This document shows positions 43,242-54,400 of a stretch of 64,000 nt of DNA, piece after piece. Under the pieces are notes generated by a model that ran no database searches, was not told the origin of the DNA, and worked only from the letters and a program-made list of their open reading frames with translations. Each line of letters starts with the position of its first letter. The stretch's first letter is position 1. The stretch is from Providencia rustigianii DSM 4541 (GTDB lineage Bacteria; Pseudomonadota; Gammaproteobacteria; Enterobacterales; Enterobacteriaceae), in contig NZ_GG703820.1 in NCBI RefSeq assembly GCF_000156395.1, positions 170,225 through 234,224 on the forward strand, written 5' to 3'. The translations under genes and the position numbers were made by a program.

Positions 43242-43364
43242 CATATTAATCGGTTTTAATGCCTTTATTCCCATAAGATAAATCTTTATCCTATGGAGAG
43301 ATTTTCCCGCAGGCTTTACGGTCATTGCGGAGATAGATACCCTTAAAACTCATAGGAGTAAATT

Positions 43365-43967
43365 ATGGTTCTGGTAACACGTCAAGCCCCTGACTTTACT
43401 GCTGCTGCTGTTCTTGGTAATGGTGAAATTGTTGATAACTTCAACCTGAAAAGCCACCTGAATGGTCGTCCAGCTGTGATCTTTTTCTGGCCAATGGACT
43501 TCACTTTTGTTTGTCCTTCAGAGCTGATTGCATTCGACCATCGCTATGAAGAATTCAAAAAACGCGGCGTAGAAATTGTTGGTGTTTCTTTTGACTCTGA
43601 ATTTGTTCATAACGCATGGCGTAAAACGCCAGTTGATAACGGCGGTATCGGTGAAGTTAAATATCCGATGGTTGCTGATATCAAACGTGAAATCATGAAA
43701 GCTTACGGCATCGAGCACCCAGAAGCAGGCGTTGCTCTGCGCGGTTCTTTCTTAGTTGATAAAAACGGTGTTGTTCGTCACCAAGTGGTTAACGACCTGC
43801 CATTAGGCCGTAACATCGACGAAATGCTGCGTATGGTTGATGCGCTGCAATTCCACGAAGAGCACGGTGATGTTTGCCCAGCTCAGTGGGAAAAAGGTAA
43901 AGAAGGCATGAATGCATCTCCAAAAGGCGTTGCAGCATTCCTGACTAAAAACGCAACTGGTCTGTAA
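43365..43967 (+). CDS. 2-Cys peroxiredoxin (AhpC/TSA family)
   Basis: A 200-residue typical 2-Cys peroxiredoxin that reduces hydrogen peroxide and alkyl peroxides. The peroxidatic Cys50 lies in DFTFVCPSE and the resolving Cys171 in GDVCPAQW. An AGGAGT ribosome binding site precedes the ATG. There is no ahpF or other reductase next to it, so it may use thioredoxin or a distant AhpF. The codon choice looks biased to common codons, which suggests high expression. A possible OxyR site lies upstream. It could be called AhpC or PrxC; I leave the symbol empty. Confidence 0.92.
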   Translation: MVLVTRQAPDFTAAAVLGNGEIVDNFNLKSHLNGRPAVIFFWPMDFTFVCPSELIAFDHRYEEFKKRGVEIVGVSFDSEFVHNAWRKTPVDNGGIGEVKYPMVADIKREIMKAYGIEHPEAGVALRGSFLVDKNGVVRHQVVNDLPLGRNIDEMLRMVDALQFHEEHGDVCPAQWEKGKEGMNASPKGVAAFLTKNATGL

Positions 43968-43988
43968 TTCAATCCAGTCAGTTTTAAG

Positions 43989-44007
43989 TGCCGGCTTTAT
44001 GCCGGCA
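43989..44007 (+). terminator. Terminator of the peroxiredoxin gene
   Basis: A short G+C-rich stem TGCCGGC/GCCGGCA with loop TTTAT followed by TTTTTGTTTTT, 22 bases past the stop codon. Confidence 0.9.
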
Positions 44008-44200
44008 TTTTTGTTTTTCACCCCATAAGCCCCACACCCTATCTCAAATTTTTTTCTACCTTGTTAACACTTTTCACTCTTATCCCTCAGTCTCTTGAAT
44101 AAATCATGATATACATATTTGATACAAATAATTAACAATTCATTAATTAGCTGTATATCATAATTAGCCCAATATCCTTTTTCACAATCGGGAGATACGA

Positions 44201-45967
44201 ATGATAAAAAAATCATGGAGTCCTTCTGTATTACTGCTGTCCTTATTGGTTTCCACACAATTGTACGCGGCCTCTGAACCCGCAGTAGAAGCTCAAAAAG
44301 GAATGGTCGTTTCATCTCAACATCTCGCTTCACAAGTGGGCGCAGATATTCTCAAAGCTGGAGGAAATGCCATCGATGCTGCCGTTGCTGTGGGTTATGC
44401 CCAAGCTGTCGTCAACCCTTGCTGTGGCAATATTGGTGGCGGTGGTTTTATGACCCTCCACTTGGCTGACGGAAAAGATATTTTTATTAATTTCCGAGAA
44501 ACTGCACCAAAAGCCGCTAGTGCCGATATGTATTTGGACAAAAATGGTCAGTTAATTAAAGATGCTAGCTTGTATGGCTATCTAGCCTCTGGGGTTCCCG
44601 GAACAGTGAAAGGCTTAGATTACGCATTGGAAAAATACGGAACAATGGATCGTCAGCAGGTCATGAAACCCGCCATTAAGCTAGCAAGAGACGGTTTTAT
44701 CCTAACTCGGGCTGATACCGATGTTTTGGATACAACAACCGAACGATTCAAACAAGATCCAGAAGTCGCACGTATTTTCTTAAAACCAGATGGGAGTGCT
44801 TACCAACCTGGAGATCGTCTTGTACAAACTGATTTGGCTAACACATTAGAAAAGATAGCAAATAATGGCCCCGTCGCTTTCTATGAGGGAGAGATCCCCA
44901 AAATTGTCGAAGAGGCTTCTAAGAAAAATGGCGGTATCCTCACGGCCCAAGACTTCGCTCACTACACCATTACGGATACTACACCTGTGAGCTGCACTTA
45001 TCGCGGCTATAAATTTATTTCGGCTCCACCACCAAGCTCTGGCGGAGTGACTATCTGTGAAACATTAAATATCTTAGAAGGTTACGATCTGAAAGAAATG
45101 GGCTTTAACTCCGCCGAATATATTCACACTTTGACGGAAGCCATGCGCCACGCCTATATGGATAGAAATACCTTCTTGGGTGACCCAGCATTCGTTAATA
45201 ATCCAACGGACAAATTGCTCAGCAAGCAGTACGCCGCTGATCTGCGCAAAGAGATTGTTCCAAATAAAGCGACGCCATCCACTCAAGTCCAACCCGGTAT
45301 GGGGCCCCACGAAAAACCAGAAACCACCCACTATTCTGTCGTTGATGATAAAGGCAATGCCGTTTCCACGACTTATACCATAAATGGTCGTTTTGGCTCT
45401 GTCGTCATCCCTCCTGGAACAGGCTTTTTCCTCAATGATGAAATGGATGATTTCACCACTAAAGTGGGGGAGAAGAATATGTATGGGTTAGTTCAAGGAG
45501 AGCGTAACTCAATCGCCCCCGGTAAGCGCCCACTATCATCGATGAGCCCGACAATTGTGACTAAAGATGGAAAAGTATTCTTGGTGCTTGGTTCTCCGGG
45601 TGGTTCACGGATTATTTCCATTACACTACAAACTGCCTTGAATATTATTGACCATGGTATGCCACCTCAAGAAGCCGTCAATGCGCCACGAATTCATCAT
45701 CAATGGCTACCTGATGAGGTTTATTATGAGCAGCGAGGCGTTTCTAAAGACTCATTAGCCCTATTAGATAAGATGGGTTACAAAATGGTAGAGCAGACCC
45801 CATGGGGTGCAGCAGAGCTGATTATGATTGGTATTCCAGATGGTGCAGGCGTCAGCGCTAAATCGTCAGGTAATGACTCTGCGGTCTCAGGTAAGGTTCG
45901 TGAAGGATTTATCTACGGTTCCAATGATGTTCGTCGCCCTGCGGGCAGCGCTGTTGGTGTGAATTAG
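44201..45967 (+). CDS. ggt: Gamma-glutamyltransferase (periplasmic)
   Basis: Cleaves gamma-glutamyl bonds of glutathione and transfers or hydrolyses the glutamyl group. It is a 588-residue precursor with a signal peptide (hydrophobic residues 8-23, probable cleavage after LYAA). Autoprocessing is expected before Thr375 in PETTHYSVVD, giving large and small subunits; the downstream GKRPLSSMSPT and LGSPGGSRI blocks form the rest of the active site. In E. coli ggt lies elsewhere in the chromosome, so this is a local insertion relative to that map. A shared terminator separates it from brnQ. Confidence 0.97.
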   Translation: MIKKSWSPSVLLLSLLVSTQLYAASEPAVEAQKGMVVSSQHLASQVGADILKAGGNAIDAAVAVGYAQAVVNPCCGNIGGGGFMTLHLADGKDIFINFRETAPKAASADMYLDKNGQLIKDASLYGYLASGVPGTVKGLDYALEKYGTMDRQQVMKPAIKLARDGFILTRADTDVLDTTTERFKQDPEVARIFLKPDGSAYQPGDRLVQTDLANTLEKIANNGPVAFYEGEIPKIVEEASKKNGGILTAQDFAHYTITDTTPVSCTYRGYKFISAPPPSSGGVTICETLNILEGYDLKEMGFNSAEYIHTLTEAMRHAYMDRNTFLGDPAFVNNPTDKLLSKQYAADLRKEIVPNKATPSTQVQPGMGPHEKPETTHYSVVDDKGNAVSTTYTINGRFGSVVIPPGTGFFLNDEMDDFTTKVGEKNMYGLVQGERNSIAPGKRPLSSMSPTIVTKDGKVFLVLGSPGGSRIISITLQTALNIIDHGMPPQEAVNAPRIHHQWLPDEVYYEQRGVSKDSLALLDKMGYKMVEQTPWGAAELIMIGIPDGAGVSAKSSGNDSAVSGKVREGFIYGSNDVRRPAGSAVGVN

Positions 45968-45986
45968 TTTGCTACCGTAATAGCGA

Positions 45987-46019
45987 AAATGCCAGCTGAT
46001 TTATCGCCAGCTGGCATTT
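45987..46019. terminator. Bidirectional terminator between ggt and brnQ
   Basis: A 12-bp stem AAATGCCAGCTG/CAGCTGGCATTT between the convergent stop codons of ggt and brnQ. Confidence 0.8.
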
Positions 46020-46039
46020 CATTGAGCACTCACAAAATA

Positions 46040-47368
46040 TTAAGCATGCTTATGCTGCTCAGAAGATGGGGCTATCAATCTATCGCACAAGGCGGCAATC
46101 ACTAGCACTACCAGCGATGGTAACAACCATGCTAAATCTTGCTCATACAGTGGAATTGAAGTCATCCAATCAGGAATATACGCTTTCAAACTCTCAGTTG
46201 CTTTCACTGCACCAATCAAGCCAACCACAAAACTCGTCAACATTGTTGGAGCAATGACAACCGTCGGATTACGCCACCATCTCAATGTAAAGCTCATTAA
46301 AATCAGCACAATACAAGGTGGATAAATCGAAACAAGTACAGGTAATGAAAACGCAATTAATTTGCTTAATCCAAGGTTCGAAATAACCATGGAGAATACA
46401 CCGAGAATTAAGACTAATTTACGATAAGAAATCGATACATAGCGACTGAAGAACTCAGCACAAGCACACGTTAAGCCGACCGCCGTTACCATGCAAGCAA
46501 CAAAGATCAATACCGCAAGGAAGAAGCTTCCATAATCACCAAATGTATATTGGACATATGCGTGTAAGATATCTGCGCCATCAGCAGGATTAGGGATCAG
46601 CGAGCCGCTATTTTCACCTAATTTAAACAGAGAAAGATAAACTAAGGTCAGTAATACACCAGCAATCAAACCAGCCCACATTGTATAGCGAGTCAGTAAT
46701 GATGAGTTTTCAATTCCTCGGGAACGGGCGGCGTTAACAATGACGATACCAAATACCATGGCTCCCAAGGTATCCATTGTCAGATAACCATTAATAAAGC
46801 CATTGGAGAATGCCATCTCTTGGTATGCCTGAGTCGCCATAATCGGCTCACCGGCAGGCCACATGACAGCAGCAATACCTAATACCGCCAGCGCTAAAAT
46901 TTTAACCGGTGCAAGAATATGCCCAACACTATCCAATAATTTGCCTGGATACAGAGAAATTCCGACCACTAAAACGAAATAAATCGCACTATAAATAAGT
47001 AGCGAAATTTCTGATTCGCCACCCAGCAATGGAGCAATACCGACTTTATAGGAAACAGTTGCCGTCCTAGGTGTCGCAAATAGTGGACCAACAGATAAAT
47101 ACGCAACGATAGCTAATAAAAGCCCAGCCACTTTACCAACCGGCGTGCTGAGGGCTTCAATACCACCGCCAACTTTAGCGAGAGCAACAACAGTAAGAAC
47201 GGGAAGACCGACCCCAGTAACAAGGAAACCCAGTGCCGCAGTCCACACTTGATCCCCTGCTTGTAAGCCAACCATTGGTGGGAAAATGATATTTCCAGCA
47301 CCAACAAACAATGCAAAGGTCATAAGACCTAAAGCAATAATATCTCTGGATGATAAACGATGAGCCAT
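46040..47368 (-). CDS. brnQ: Branched-chain amino acid transporter BrnQ
   Basis: A 442-residue inner-membrane permease of the LIVCS family that imports leucine, isoleucine and valine with a cation. About twelve hydrophobic segments are visible; the N-terminal [23 protein letters not shown] motif is diagnostic of the family. It keeps the E. coli linkage to phoR and phoB but is on the same strand as them here, with its start 492 bases before the phoR stop. Confidence 0.95.
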   Translation of the reverse strand: MAHRLSSRDIIALGLMTFALFVGAGNIIFPPMVGLQAGDQVWTAALGFLVTGVGLPVLTVVALAKVGGGIEALSTPVGKVAGLLLAIVAYLSVGPLFATPRTATVSYKVGIAPLLGGESEISLLIYSAIYFVLVVGISLYPGKLLDSVGHILAPVKILALAVLGIAAVMWPAGEPIMATQAYQEMAFSNGFINGYLTMDTLGAMVFGIVIVNAARSRGIENSSLLTRYTMWAGLIAGVLLTLVYLSLFKLGENSGSLIPNPADGADILHAYVQYTFGDYGSFFLAVLIFVACMVTAVGLTCACAEFFSRYVSISYRKLVLILGVFSMVISNLGLSKLIAFSLPVLVSIYPPCIVLILMSFTLRWWRNPTVVIAPTMLTSFVVGLIGAVKATESLKAYIPDWMTSIPLYEQDLAWLLPSLVVLVIAALCDRLIAPSSEQHKHA

Positions 47369-47860
47369 AATATGTTAATTTTTAGTAATTTACGGAGACA
47401 AAATAGGGTATTTCAAGAATAACCTATTGAAACATATATGACGAAATAGAGTTCTGATTAACATGGCATTAACAATATAAAATGCATGTCTTAGTTAGCT
47501 TTGCAATACTAAACATCAAAAAACAGTAAAAATCGCCAATAACTGGCGACAAGTAAAACTTTTATAGGGGAAAAAGGCAATAGCAAACCTTAAAACAAGA
47601 ACAAACAACCAAACTAAATTTAAGAACCAGTGATTACTATCAGTAAAATTGCAATATCCACTATATATTCAGCTTAAAAATTAAACAATAAAACATTATT
47701 TAGTCACTTAAGATGAAAACTAGCAGGATAAGATGAAGAAAATTGCAGGATTAAAACAAAAATATAGTGTAACCGTTAATTTTTACGCCAATTTTAGACG
47801 AGCAACAAGATAAAAAACCTTGGTAATTATATGATTTAATTACCAAGGTTTGTTTTTATC
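47369..47860. other. Intergenic region between brnQ and phoR
   Basis: This 492-base AT-rich stretch contains the phoR terminator at 47815-47851 and the upstream region of brnQ. Close to brnQ an imperfect inverted repeat (AATAGGGTATT / AATAACCTATT, around 47402-47430) could fold in the leader or bind a regulator. No reading frame here looks coding. Confidence 0.45.
47815..47851 (-). terminator. Terminator of phoBR
   Basis: Perfect 15-bp stem AAACCTTGGTAATTA with its complement and a 7-base loop, with a T-run on the minus strand, 10 bases past the phoR stop. Confidence 0.92.
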
Positions 47861-49174
47861 TTATTTTTTCTCTATCAACTTTTTATCAGTAACAATAAAT
47901 ACATTCGGTAGGGTAAATGCGAATTCACTTCCTTTGCCTAATTGGCTCGTCACCGATAATTGACTGCTATGGTGCTGAACGGCATGTTTGACAATTGCAA
48001 GGCCTAACCCTGTACCACCTCCGCCTTGACGAGAGCGAGCCTTATCGACGCGATAGAATCGTTCAGTTAATCGAGGTAAATGCTCTGCAGGGATCCCTGA
48101 ACCATTATCACTCACGCTAAACCGTGCACCACTGCTGTTTCTCTGCCAAGTCACCTTAATTTTAGTGCCTTCTGGAGTGTGATTCACTGCGTTATACACA
48201 AGGTTTGCTACGGCGCTGCGTAGCTGTTCTTCATTACCATACACCCGTAGTTTTTCATCAATATTAAATTCAAACTCGTGGCGCCCTTGGCTTAAGCTAA
48301 TCGCTTCCTGCTCAATCATTTTGAGGATCACCGGCATATTAATCTCTTCATCGAGATTGATATGTGGTGCAACTTCAATACGCGATAGTTGCAACAGCTG
48401 CTTCACCAAGTTATCCATTCGATGGGTTTGCTCTTGCATCACCGTGAGCGCTTTTTTATTGATTGGTGAAATTCCGTCTTGATCATCCATGACTTCAAGA
48501 TACCCTTGGATAACGGTCAGTGGCGTACGTAACTCATGGCTGACGTTAGCAAAGAAATCTCTACGCGCTTTTTCCAGCCGGCGCTTTTCAGTCACATCCC
48601 TAGCAACCATTAATAACTGTCCACTGGTGTAAGGTAAAATACGAAACTCAACAATTTCCCCACTGTTCAATTCGATGGTCAACGCTTGTTCATACTGTTT
48701 GACAGTAAAGTAACGACTGAAATCTGGGTAACGCAGTAAATTGAAGATATGTTGTCCATTATCCTCAGGCCAACGAAAACCCAGAAGTTGCTGAGCATGC
48801 CGATTACACCAGAAAATACTTCCCTCCGTCGTCATCATCACGACAGCATCGGGAAGTGATTCAGCCCCACTTCGAAAGCGTTTAATCAATTGCCCAAGTT
48901 CACGGCGACGCTTACGGTTACGCTGCTGCATCTGATAAATACCGTAGAATATAGGCTCCCATCCGCCTTTCCCTTCTGGTGGAAGCATACTTCTATCAAG
49001 CCATAGCCAGTCAGATAATTTTAAGAGGTTATAACCGTGCCATAATAAAGCAGCCAGCAATGAAATCACCAGCAGCCATGAAAGATGACCGATAAAAATA
49101 GACAATATTAATGCGGGTAAAATAAATAAAAACAGCCCCCAAACCAGCTGTTTTATTGATAAGCGTTCAAGCAC
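47861..49174 (-). CDS. phoR: Phosphate regulon sensor kinase PhoR
   Basis: A membrane histidine kinase that phosphorylates PhoB when phosphate is low, under control of the Pst system. Two N-terminal transmembrane helices (about 10-28 and 30-46), a PAS domain (about 100-190), the dimerisation/phosphoacceptor helix with His213 in [13 protein letters not shown], and an HATPase domain with the N box and [12 protein letters not shown]. Length is 437 residues (E. coli 431). It is 23 bases downstream of phoB, giving the usual phoBR operon. Confidence 0.98.
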   Translation of the reverse strand: MLERLSIKQLVWGLFLFILPALILSIFIGHLSWLLVISLLAALLWHGYNLLKLSDWLWLDRSMLPPEGKGGWEPIFYGIYQMQQRNRKRRRELGQLIKRFRSGAESLPDAVVMMTTEGSIFWCNRHAQQLLGFRWPEDNGQHIFNLLRYPDFSRYFTVKQYEQALTIELNSGEIVEFRILPYTSGQLLMVARDVTEKRRLEKARRDFFANVSHELRTPLTVIQGYLEVMDDQDGISPINKKALTVMQEQTHRMDNLVKQLLQLSRIEVAPHINLDEEINMPVILKMIEQEAISLSQGRHEFEFNIDEKLRVYGNEEQLRSAVANLVYNAVNHTPEGTKIKVTWQRNSSGARFSVSDNGSGIPAEHLPRLTERFYRVDKARSRQGGGGTGLGLAIVKHAVQHHSSQLSVTSQLGKGSEFAFTLPNVFIVTDKKLIEKK

Positions 49175-49197
49175 CCATGTTTCTCCCTAATGGTTTC

Positions 49198-49887
49198 TCA
49201 ATAACGAACAGAGAAGCGATAGCCTGTACCACGTACCGTCTGTATCATTTTATCATGCCCTTCCTGCTCAAGTGCCTTTCTTAAACGACGAATATGCACA
49301 TCCACCGTTCTATCCTCAACATAAACATTTGCGCCCCATACATTATTAAGTAGCTGTTCACGGCTATAAACTCGTTCAGGATGCGTCATAAAGAAATGGA
49401 GTAATTTATATTCAGTGGGTCCCATATCAATGGGAGTTTCATTGCTTGTGACTCGGTGAGAAGTGGGGTCTAACACTAACCCGTTCATTTCAATAATATC
49501 TTCCGTTGCCATTGGCGAAATGCGACGCAAGATAGCTTTCACCCGAGCAATTAATTCTTTTGGTGAGAAAGGTTTAATAAGGTAGTCATCGGCTCCCACC
49601 TCAAGCCCTTTTACGCGGTCTTCTTCTTCGCCACGCGCAGTGAGCATCATGACAGGAACATCACGCGTCGCACTATCGCGTTTCATGTGTTTGATAACTT
49701 GAATCCCAGAACCTCCAGGGATCATCCAATCTAGAAGGACTAAATCAGGTAAAGGATCGACTAACTGTGCGATTGCAGAATCATAATCATCGGCTTCTGT
49801 CGGTTGGAAACCGTTCTGTTCTAATACAAAACAAACCATTTCTCGGATGGGCGCCTCATCTTCAACAACTAGAATGCGTCTTGCCAT
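49198..49887 (-). CDS. phoB: Phosphate regulon response regulator PhoB
   Basis: A 229-residue OmpR-family response regulator that binds Pho boxes after phosphorylation at Asp53 (in [10 protein letters not shown]). The receiver domain has the acidic pair E9/D10 and the conserved Lys in IKPFSPKEL; the C-terminal winged helix contains [18 protein letters not shown] Pho box and -10 element directly upstream show positive autoregulation. Confidence 0.98.
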   Translation of the reverse strand: MARRILVVEDEAPIREMVCFVLEQNGFQPTEADDYDSAIAQLVDPLPDLVLLDWMIPGGSGIQVIKHMKRDSATRDVPVMMLTARGEEEDRVKGLEVGADDYLIKPFSPKELIARVKAILRRISPMATEDIIEMNGLVLDPTSHRVTSNETPIDMGPTEYKLLHFFMTHPERVYSREQLLNNVWGANVYVEDRTVDVHIRRLRKALEQEGHDKMIQTVRGTGYRFSVRY

Positions 49888-49928
49888 GATTGTTCCTGTA
49901 AATAAGAAGAGATTTTTAATGTGAACGC

Positions 49929-49951
49929 ATTATGCGTCAGTTTTGTGACAG
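49929..49951 (-). promoter_or_regulatory. Pho box and -10 of phoBR
   Basis: On the minus strand the sequence CTGTCACAAAACTGACGC forms two 7-base PhoB repeats separated by 4 bases, followed by CATAAT as -10. The same arrangement occurs before E. coli phoB, so PhoB autoregulation is well supported. Confidence 0.88.
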
Positions 49952-50057
49952 AAATATGAATGCCTCAATGCAAAACTCAGATCCATCGCTAGATTAACAA
50001 CTAAATGTCATTTAAGTGCAACATAAACCCCCTCTACAGTGACACATTCCTGCCTTC

Positions 50058-50077
50058 GTTGCGAAGCGCTTCGCAAC
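50058..50077. repeat. Perfect 20-bp palindrome upstream of sbcD
   Basis: GTTGCGAAGCGCTTCGCAAC is its own reverse complement. A near-copy lies after ppiD at 4825-4843. There is no T-run, so it is not a typical terminator; it may be an operator or a small repeat. Confidence 0.6.
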
Positions 50078-50189
50078 TATTTTATCGGACTTTGTCATCA
50101 TATTATCCCTATAGGGTATACTGTTCTCCAATAAACACATTGCATCTTAGTATAGTAAAAAGTGTAATAATCATAGGAAATGACAGCTC

Positions 50190-51404
50190 ATGCGTATCAT
50201 CCACACTTCGGACTGGCACCTCGGACAATACTTTTTCACCAAAAGCCGAGCGGCAGAACACCAACACTTTTTGAATTGGTTGATTAAGCAAATAACATTA
50301 CACCACGTCGATGCACTGATTGTTGCAGGGGATATATTCGATACTGGCGCGCCACCAAGTTACGCCCGTGAGCTATATAATAAATTTATCGTTGATTTAC
50401 AGCAGACAGGTTGCCAACTCGTGATATTGAGCGGTAACCATGATTCAGTTTCCGTGCTAAATGAGTCGAGTGAATTATTACGCTACCTTAATACCCATGT
50501 CATTACTTCAGGTGGCGAACCCCACATCATTACGTTGAAAGGCCAACATGGCCAACCCACAGGGCTAGTTTGCGCCATCCCTTTTTTACGTCCTAGGGAT
50601 ATTCAAACCAGTGTTGCAGGGCAAACCAGCGAAGAAAAACAACTTTCACTACAAACTGCAATTCATGATTATTACCAACATTGCTACCAACGTGCTGTTG
50701 AGCTGCGTAAATCCCTCGGATTAGATATCCCAATTATTGCCACAGGGCACTTAACCGTCGTGGGAGCTGCTCTTACTGATTCTGTCCGCGATATTTATAT
50801 CGGTACGCTGGATGCTTTTCCTTCAGGCGCATTCCCTCCCGCTGACTATATTGCACTAGGGCATATTCATCGCTCCCAAGTGATTGGTGGGCAACCGCAT
50901 ATTCGTTATAGCGGCTCACCAATTGCATTAAGTTTTGATGAAGCACAACAGCAAAAAAGTGTTTGTTTAGTTGAATTTGATGGTCACCGTTTTGTCGATG
51001 TCACTCTACTGCCTATCCCGGTTTTACAACCGCTTCAAAGCTTAAAGGGCTCATTAAAAGAGCTTGAGCAACAACTTGACGCACTAAAAGAACAAGTTAG
51101 TGACCAACCAGTATGGTTAGATATTGAAGTCGCACCTCAAGACTATTTGGGGGATATTCAGCAGCGCATAGAAGAAATCACCCAACCACTTTCTGTGGAA
51201 GTCGTTCGCCTGCGCCGAGCTCGAAGGCTCCTTCAAGAGCAAAGTAATACAAAATCAAATGAAGCACTAAGCGAGCTGACTGCCGAAGAAGTTTTTTCTC
51301 GCCGCTTAGCACAAGAGTCTTTAGAAGACAAAGAATTAGAGCAACGTTTGCTACAACTATTCAAACAGTCCTATGCCATACTGCGTTCTGGACAGGGAGA
51401 ATAA
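50190..51404 (+). CDS. sbcD: SbcCD nuclease subunit SbcD (Mre11-like)
   Basis: A 404-residue metallophosphoesterase, the nuclease subunit of SbcCD, which cuts hairpins and processes DNA ends. The five phosphoesterase motifs are visible: TSDWHLGQ, GDIFDTGAPP, LSGNHDS, ATGHLTV and GHIHRS. The C-terminal half is the DNA-binding and SbcC-contact region. The gene ends 2 bases before sbcC. It is divergent from phoB, as in E. coli. Confidence 0.97.
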   Translation: MRIIHTSDWHLGQYFFTKSRAAEHQHFLNWLIKQITLHHVDALIVAGDIFDTGAPPSYARELYNKFIVDLQQTGCQLVILSGNHDSVSVLNESSELLRYLNTHVITSGGEPHIITLKGQHGQPTGLVCAIPFLRPRDIQTSVAGQTSEEKQLSLQTAIHDYYQHCYQRAVELRKSLGLDIPIIATGHLTVVGAALTDSVRDIYIGTLDAFPSGAFPPADYIALGHIHRSQVIGGQPHIRYSGSPIALSFDEAQQQKSVCLVEFDGHRFVDVTLLPIPVLQPLQSLKGSLKELEQQLDALKEQVSDQPVWLDIEVAPQDYLGDIQQRIEEITQPLSVEVVRLRRARRLLQEQSNTKSNEALSELTAEEVFSRRLAQESLEDKELEQRLLQLFKQSYAILRSGQGE

Positions 51405-51406
51405 AA

Positions 51407-54400
51407 ATGAAAATATTAAGTTTACGTTTAAAAAATATTAACTCCCTGAAAGGCGAATGGAAAATTGATTTCACCGAAGAACCATTTGCGAGTCATGGCT
51501 TGTTTGCCATTACTGGCGCAACCGGCGCAGGGAAAACATCTCTCTTAGATGCTATTTGTCTTGCCCTATATCACCAAACTCCACGTTTAGGTCAAATATC
51601 CATTGGGCAAAACGAATTAATGACTCGCCATACTGGTGACTGTTTAGCTGAGGTCGAATTTGAAGTTAAAGGTATTGCTTATCGCGCCTTTTGGAGTCAA
51701 AGACGAGCAGGCAATAAAGCAGATGGTAAACTGCAACCACCAAAAGCCGAATTGGCTACCGTTGTTGATGGTAAAATTCTTGCAGAAAAAATTAGCGAAG
51801 TCCGTGAAAAAATAGCCCAAATAACCGGATTGGACTTTGGTCGATTCACGAAATCAATCTTACTATCCCAAGGGGATTTTGCCGCCTTTTTGAATGCGTC
51901 AGAAAAAGAACGCGCCGATCTGCTTGAAGAAATTACAGGAACTGAAATTTATAGCCAGATTTCGGTTTATATTTATAACCAACACAAACAAGCCAAAACT
52001 GATCTCGACCTACTACGCGCACAAGCCAGTAGTATAAATTTGCTAACCGAATCGGAGCACCAAGATATTGTTGAAAAACAGCAACAATTAGCCGATCAAG
52101 AGCGCGTAATCAGTCAGAATAAAAACCATCATCAGCAAGCGCTAACGTGGTATCAGCAGCATCAGCAGCTTTCGCTGAATTTACAACGTCTACAATCTGA
52201 ACTTCAACAGGCTCAGCAGCAATACCAAGCGGCAGAACCAAGTTTACAGAAATTAGCCGCAAGCACTCCAGCAGAATCACTGCGCCCACTATGGCAAGAA
52301 GTCCAAAATCTTCAACATTCACTTGAAGAACAGACACAAAAACAGCAACAACTGGCTCATGCATTAGAAACAGAGCAAAAACGGCACGAACCGCTGCTAA
52401 TTCAACTCACACAAGCTCAGCTGAACCATACTCAACATATTGAGTGGGTAAAAAAAATGACTTCTGTGATCGATAATGAAGTTCGCCCATTAGATAACCA
52501 ACTCACTCAACTTAGTCTGCAAAAAAATGAACTCACTGAGCACCTCCATAAATTGCAATCTGACTATCAACAAAAACAGCTGTTAGTCGACAATACCACG
52601 AACCAAATTGCACAATTCAGTCGTGAATTATCCTCAACAAATAACTTTCTACTGGAGCATCAGCAAGATGCACAAATAAGCTCTCATCTAGGAAGCTGGC
52701 AACAACAAGGAAAATTCATTTATGAACTGGAAGAGCTTCTACAGAAAAACATAAAAAAACAGGGAATTATCACAAAAGAACAGAGTGTTATACAACTTGA
52801 CCAGCAACAAAAATCATCTGTTTTTTTGAAAACTCAACAAGCGCTTGAGCAACAAACACATCTTTTTGCTCAGCTCGAAAAACATTTCCAAGAAAACCAA
52901 GCTAAGCTAGATATTGCCGCAACCAACCTTGCCATTTCTCAGCTACAAACTCGCTTACAACATGCTCGCTTACTTCCGATGCTGATCACCCAGCACGCCG
53001 ATAAAAAACAGCAATTACAGAAACTACAACATCAACAAAATCAATTAATTGAAACCATTACTCAGCTAGAAAAACAAAGTACAACCGTCCAAGAACGTGT
53101 CATTCAGTTACAACCACAATTACAAATTTTAGAGCAGAAATTACAGCTTGAGCAAAAAATTGTTAGCTTAGAGCAAGAGCGCCAACAATTATTAGCAGGC
53201 ACCCCTTGCCCATTATGCGGCTCGTTGGAGCATCCTGCCGTACATGAATATCAAGGGATAACCGTCAATCAAACTCAGCAGCAATTAAAAGCACTGGCTA
53301 ACCAAATTGAGTCTGAAAAAAAGCATGTTATTGAGCTACAAGCATCTCTACAAGCCGAAAAACAGCGCCAGCAAGAGAATCTCCAGCAAAGCTCGCAATT
53401 AACTGAACAATTAAGTGCACTCGACCTACAATGGCAGCAGATCTGTGAGCAAGCACTTACACCTGAATTAGCCAAAGAATTACTCGCTGTTGAGCAGCTA
53501 CAAACAGAATTACAAAACCAGCTAACAAGCCAGCAAGCTATGCTCAATGAATTTGCCCAATTAGAGCGCCAATACCAAGATGCCAAAAACCAATTGCATG
53601 AGCAGCAAACTCAAGCCAAGCAACAGCAAGCTGAGTTAGCCTTACTGGATGAACGTTTAAAACATCAACGACAACAGCTAACTGAAAACCAAGTAGAGCA
53701 CCAAACCCTACAACAGCGTTATGAACAGCAAGTTCAACAATTAGAAGCGTCCCTCGCGCCCTTCAAGTTAGCACGACCAACCCAAGAGCAGTTCGAGCCT
53801 TGGTTTATGGATATTGAAGAGCGTGCGAAACGCTACGAATCACAAAAAATGATAGCTCAGCAACTCACTCAAAAAATTGACGTCAATACTGCGGCTCTCA
53901 CCGTTGAAACCGTCCACAAAAGTCAGTTGGAGCAAAAAATCACTTTAGATTTACAGCAATTACAACAGCTAAGCCAACAATTGGAACAGCAGCAGGCTCG
54001 ACGCCGTACTTTATTGGAAGGGCAGACAGTGAATGCGTTTGTCACCCAAATGCAGGAAAAACAAACTCAGCTCTCCCTTGCTATAGAGGGACTAACTCAA
54101 CAAATCAGCCATGTTGAGAAGAGCATGGCAGCCTTACAAGGTAGCTTGAAAGAACTTAACGAACTCGTTAAACAGTTAACCCATCGATATGAGCAAGTAC
54201 AAAATCAATTCTCTGAATCACTGGCCAGTAGCCCATTCGATACTCAGGAACAATTTCTTAGAGCTTTGCTCCCAGCAGAAGAAAAAATGCAGTTGGAGCA
54301 ATTAAAACAACAAGTTTCCCAGCAATTACTGCAGAGCGAAACGCGTTATAAAGAATGTCAGTTAGCAATCACTAACCATGAACAACAACAACTTAGTGAT

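Larger units (their letters stand above)
49888..50189. other. Divergent phoB-sbcD intergenic region
   Basis: This 302-base region holds the Pho box promoter of phoB (49929-49951), a 20-bp perfect palindrome (50058-50077) and a CCCTATAGGG palindrome at about 50106-50115 just upstream of sbcD. The sbcD promoter is probably between these palindromes and the start. Confidence 0.5.

Noticed and set aside
47480..47535. Small peptide frame (MHVLVSFAILNIKKQ) upstream of brnQ
   Set aside because: Very short, no ribosome binding site and no leucine, isoleucine or valine run of an attenuation leader.
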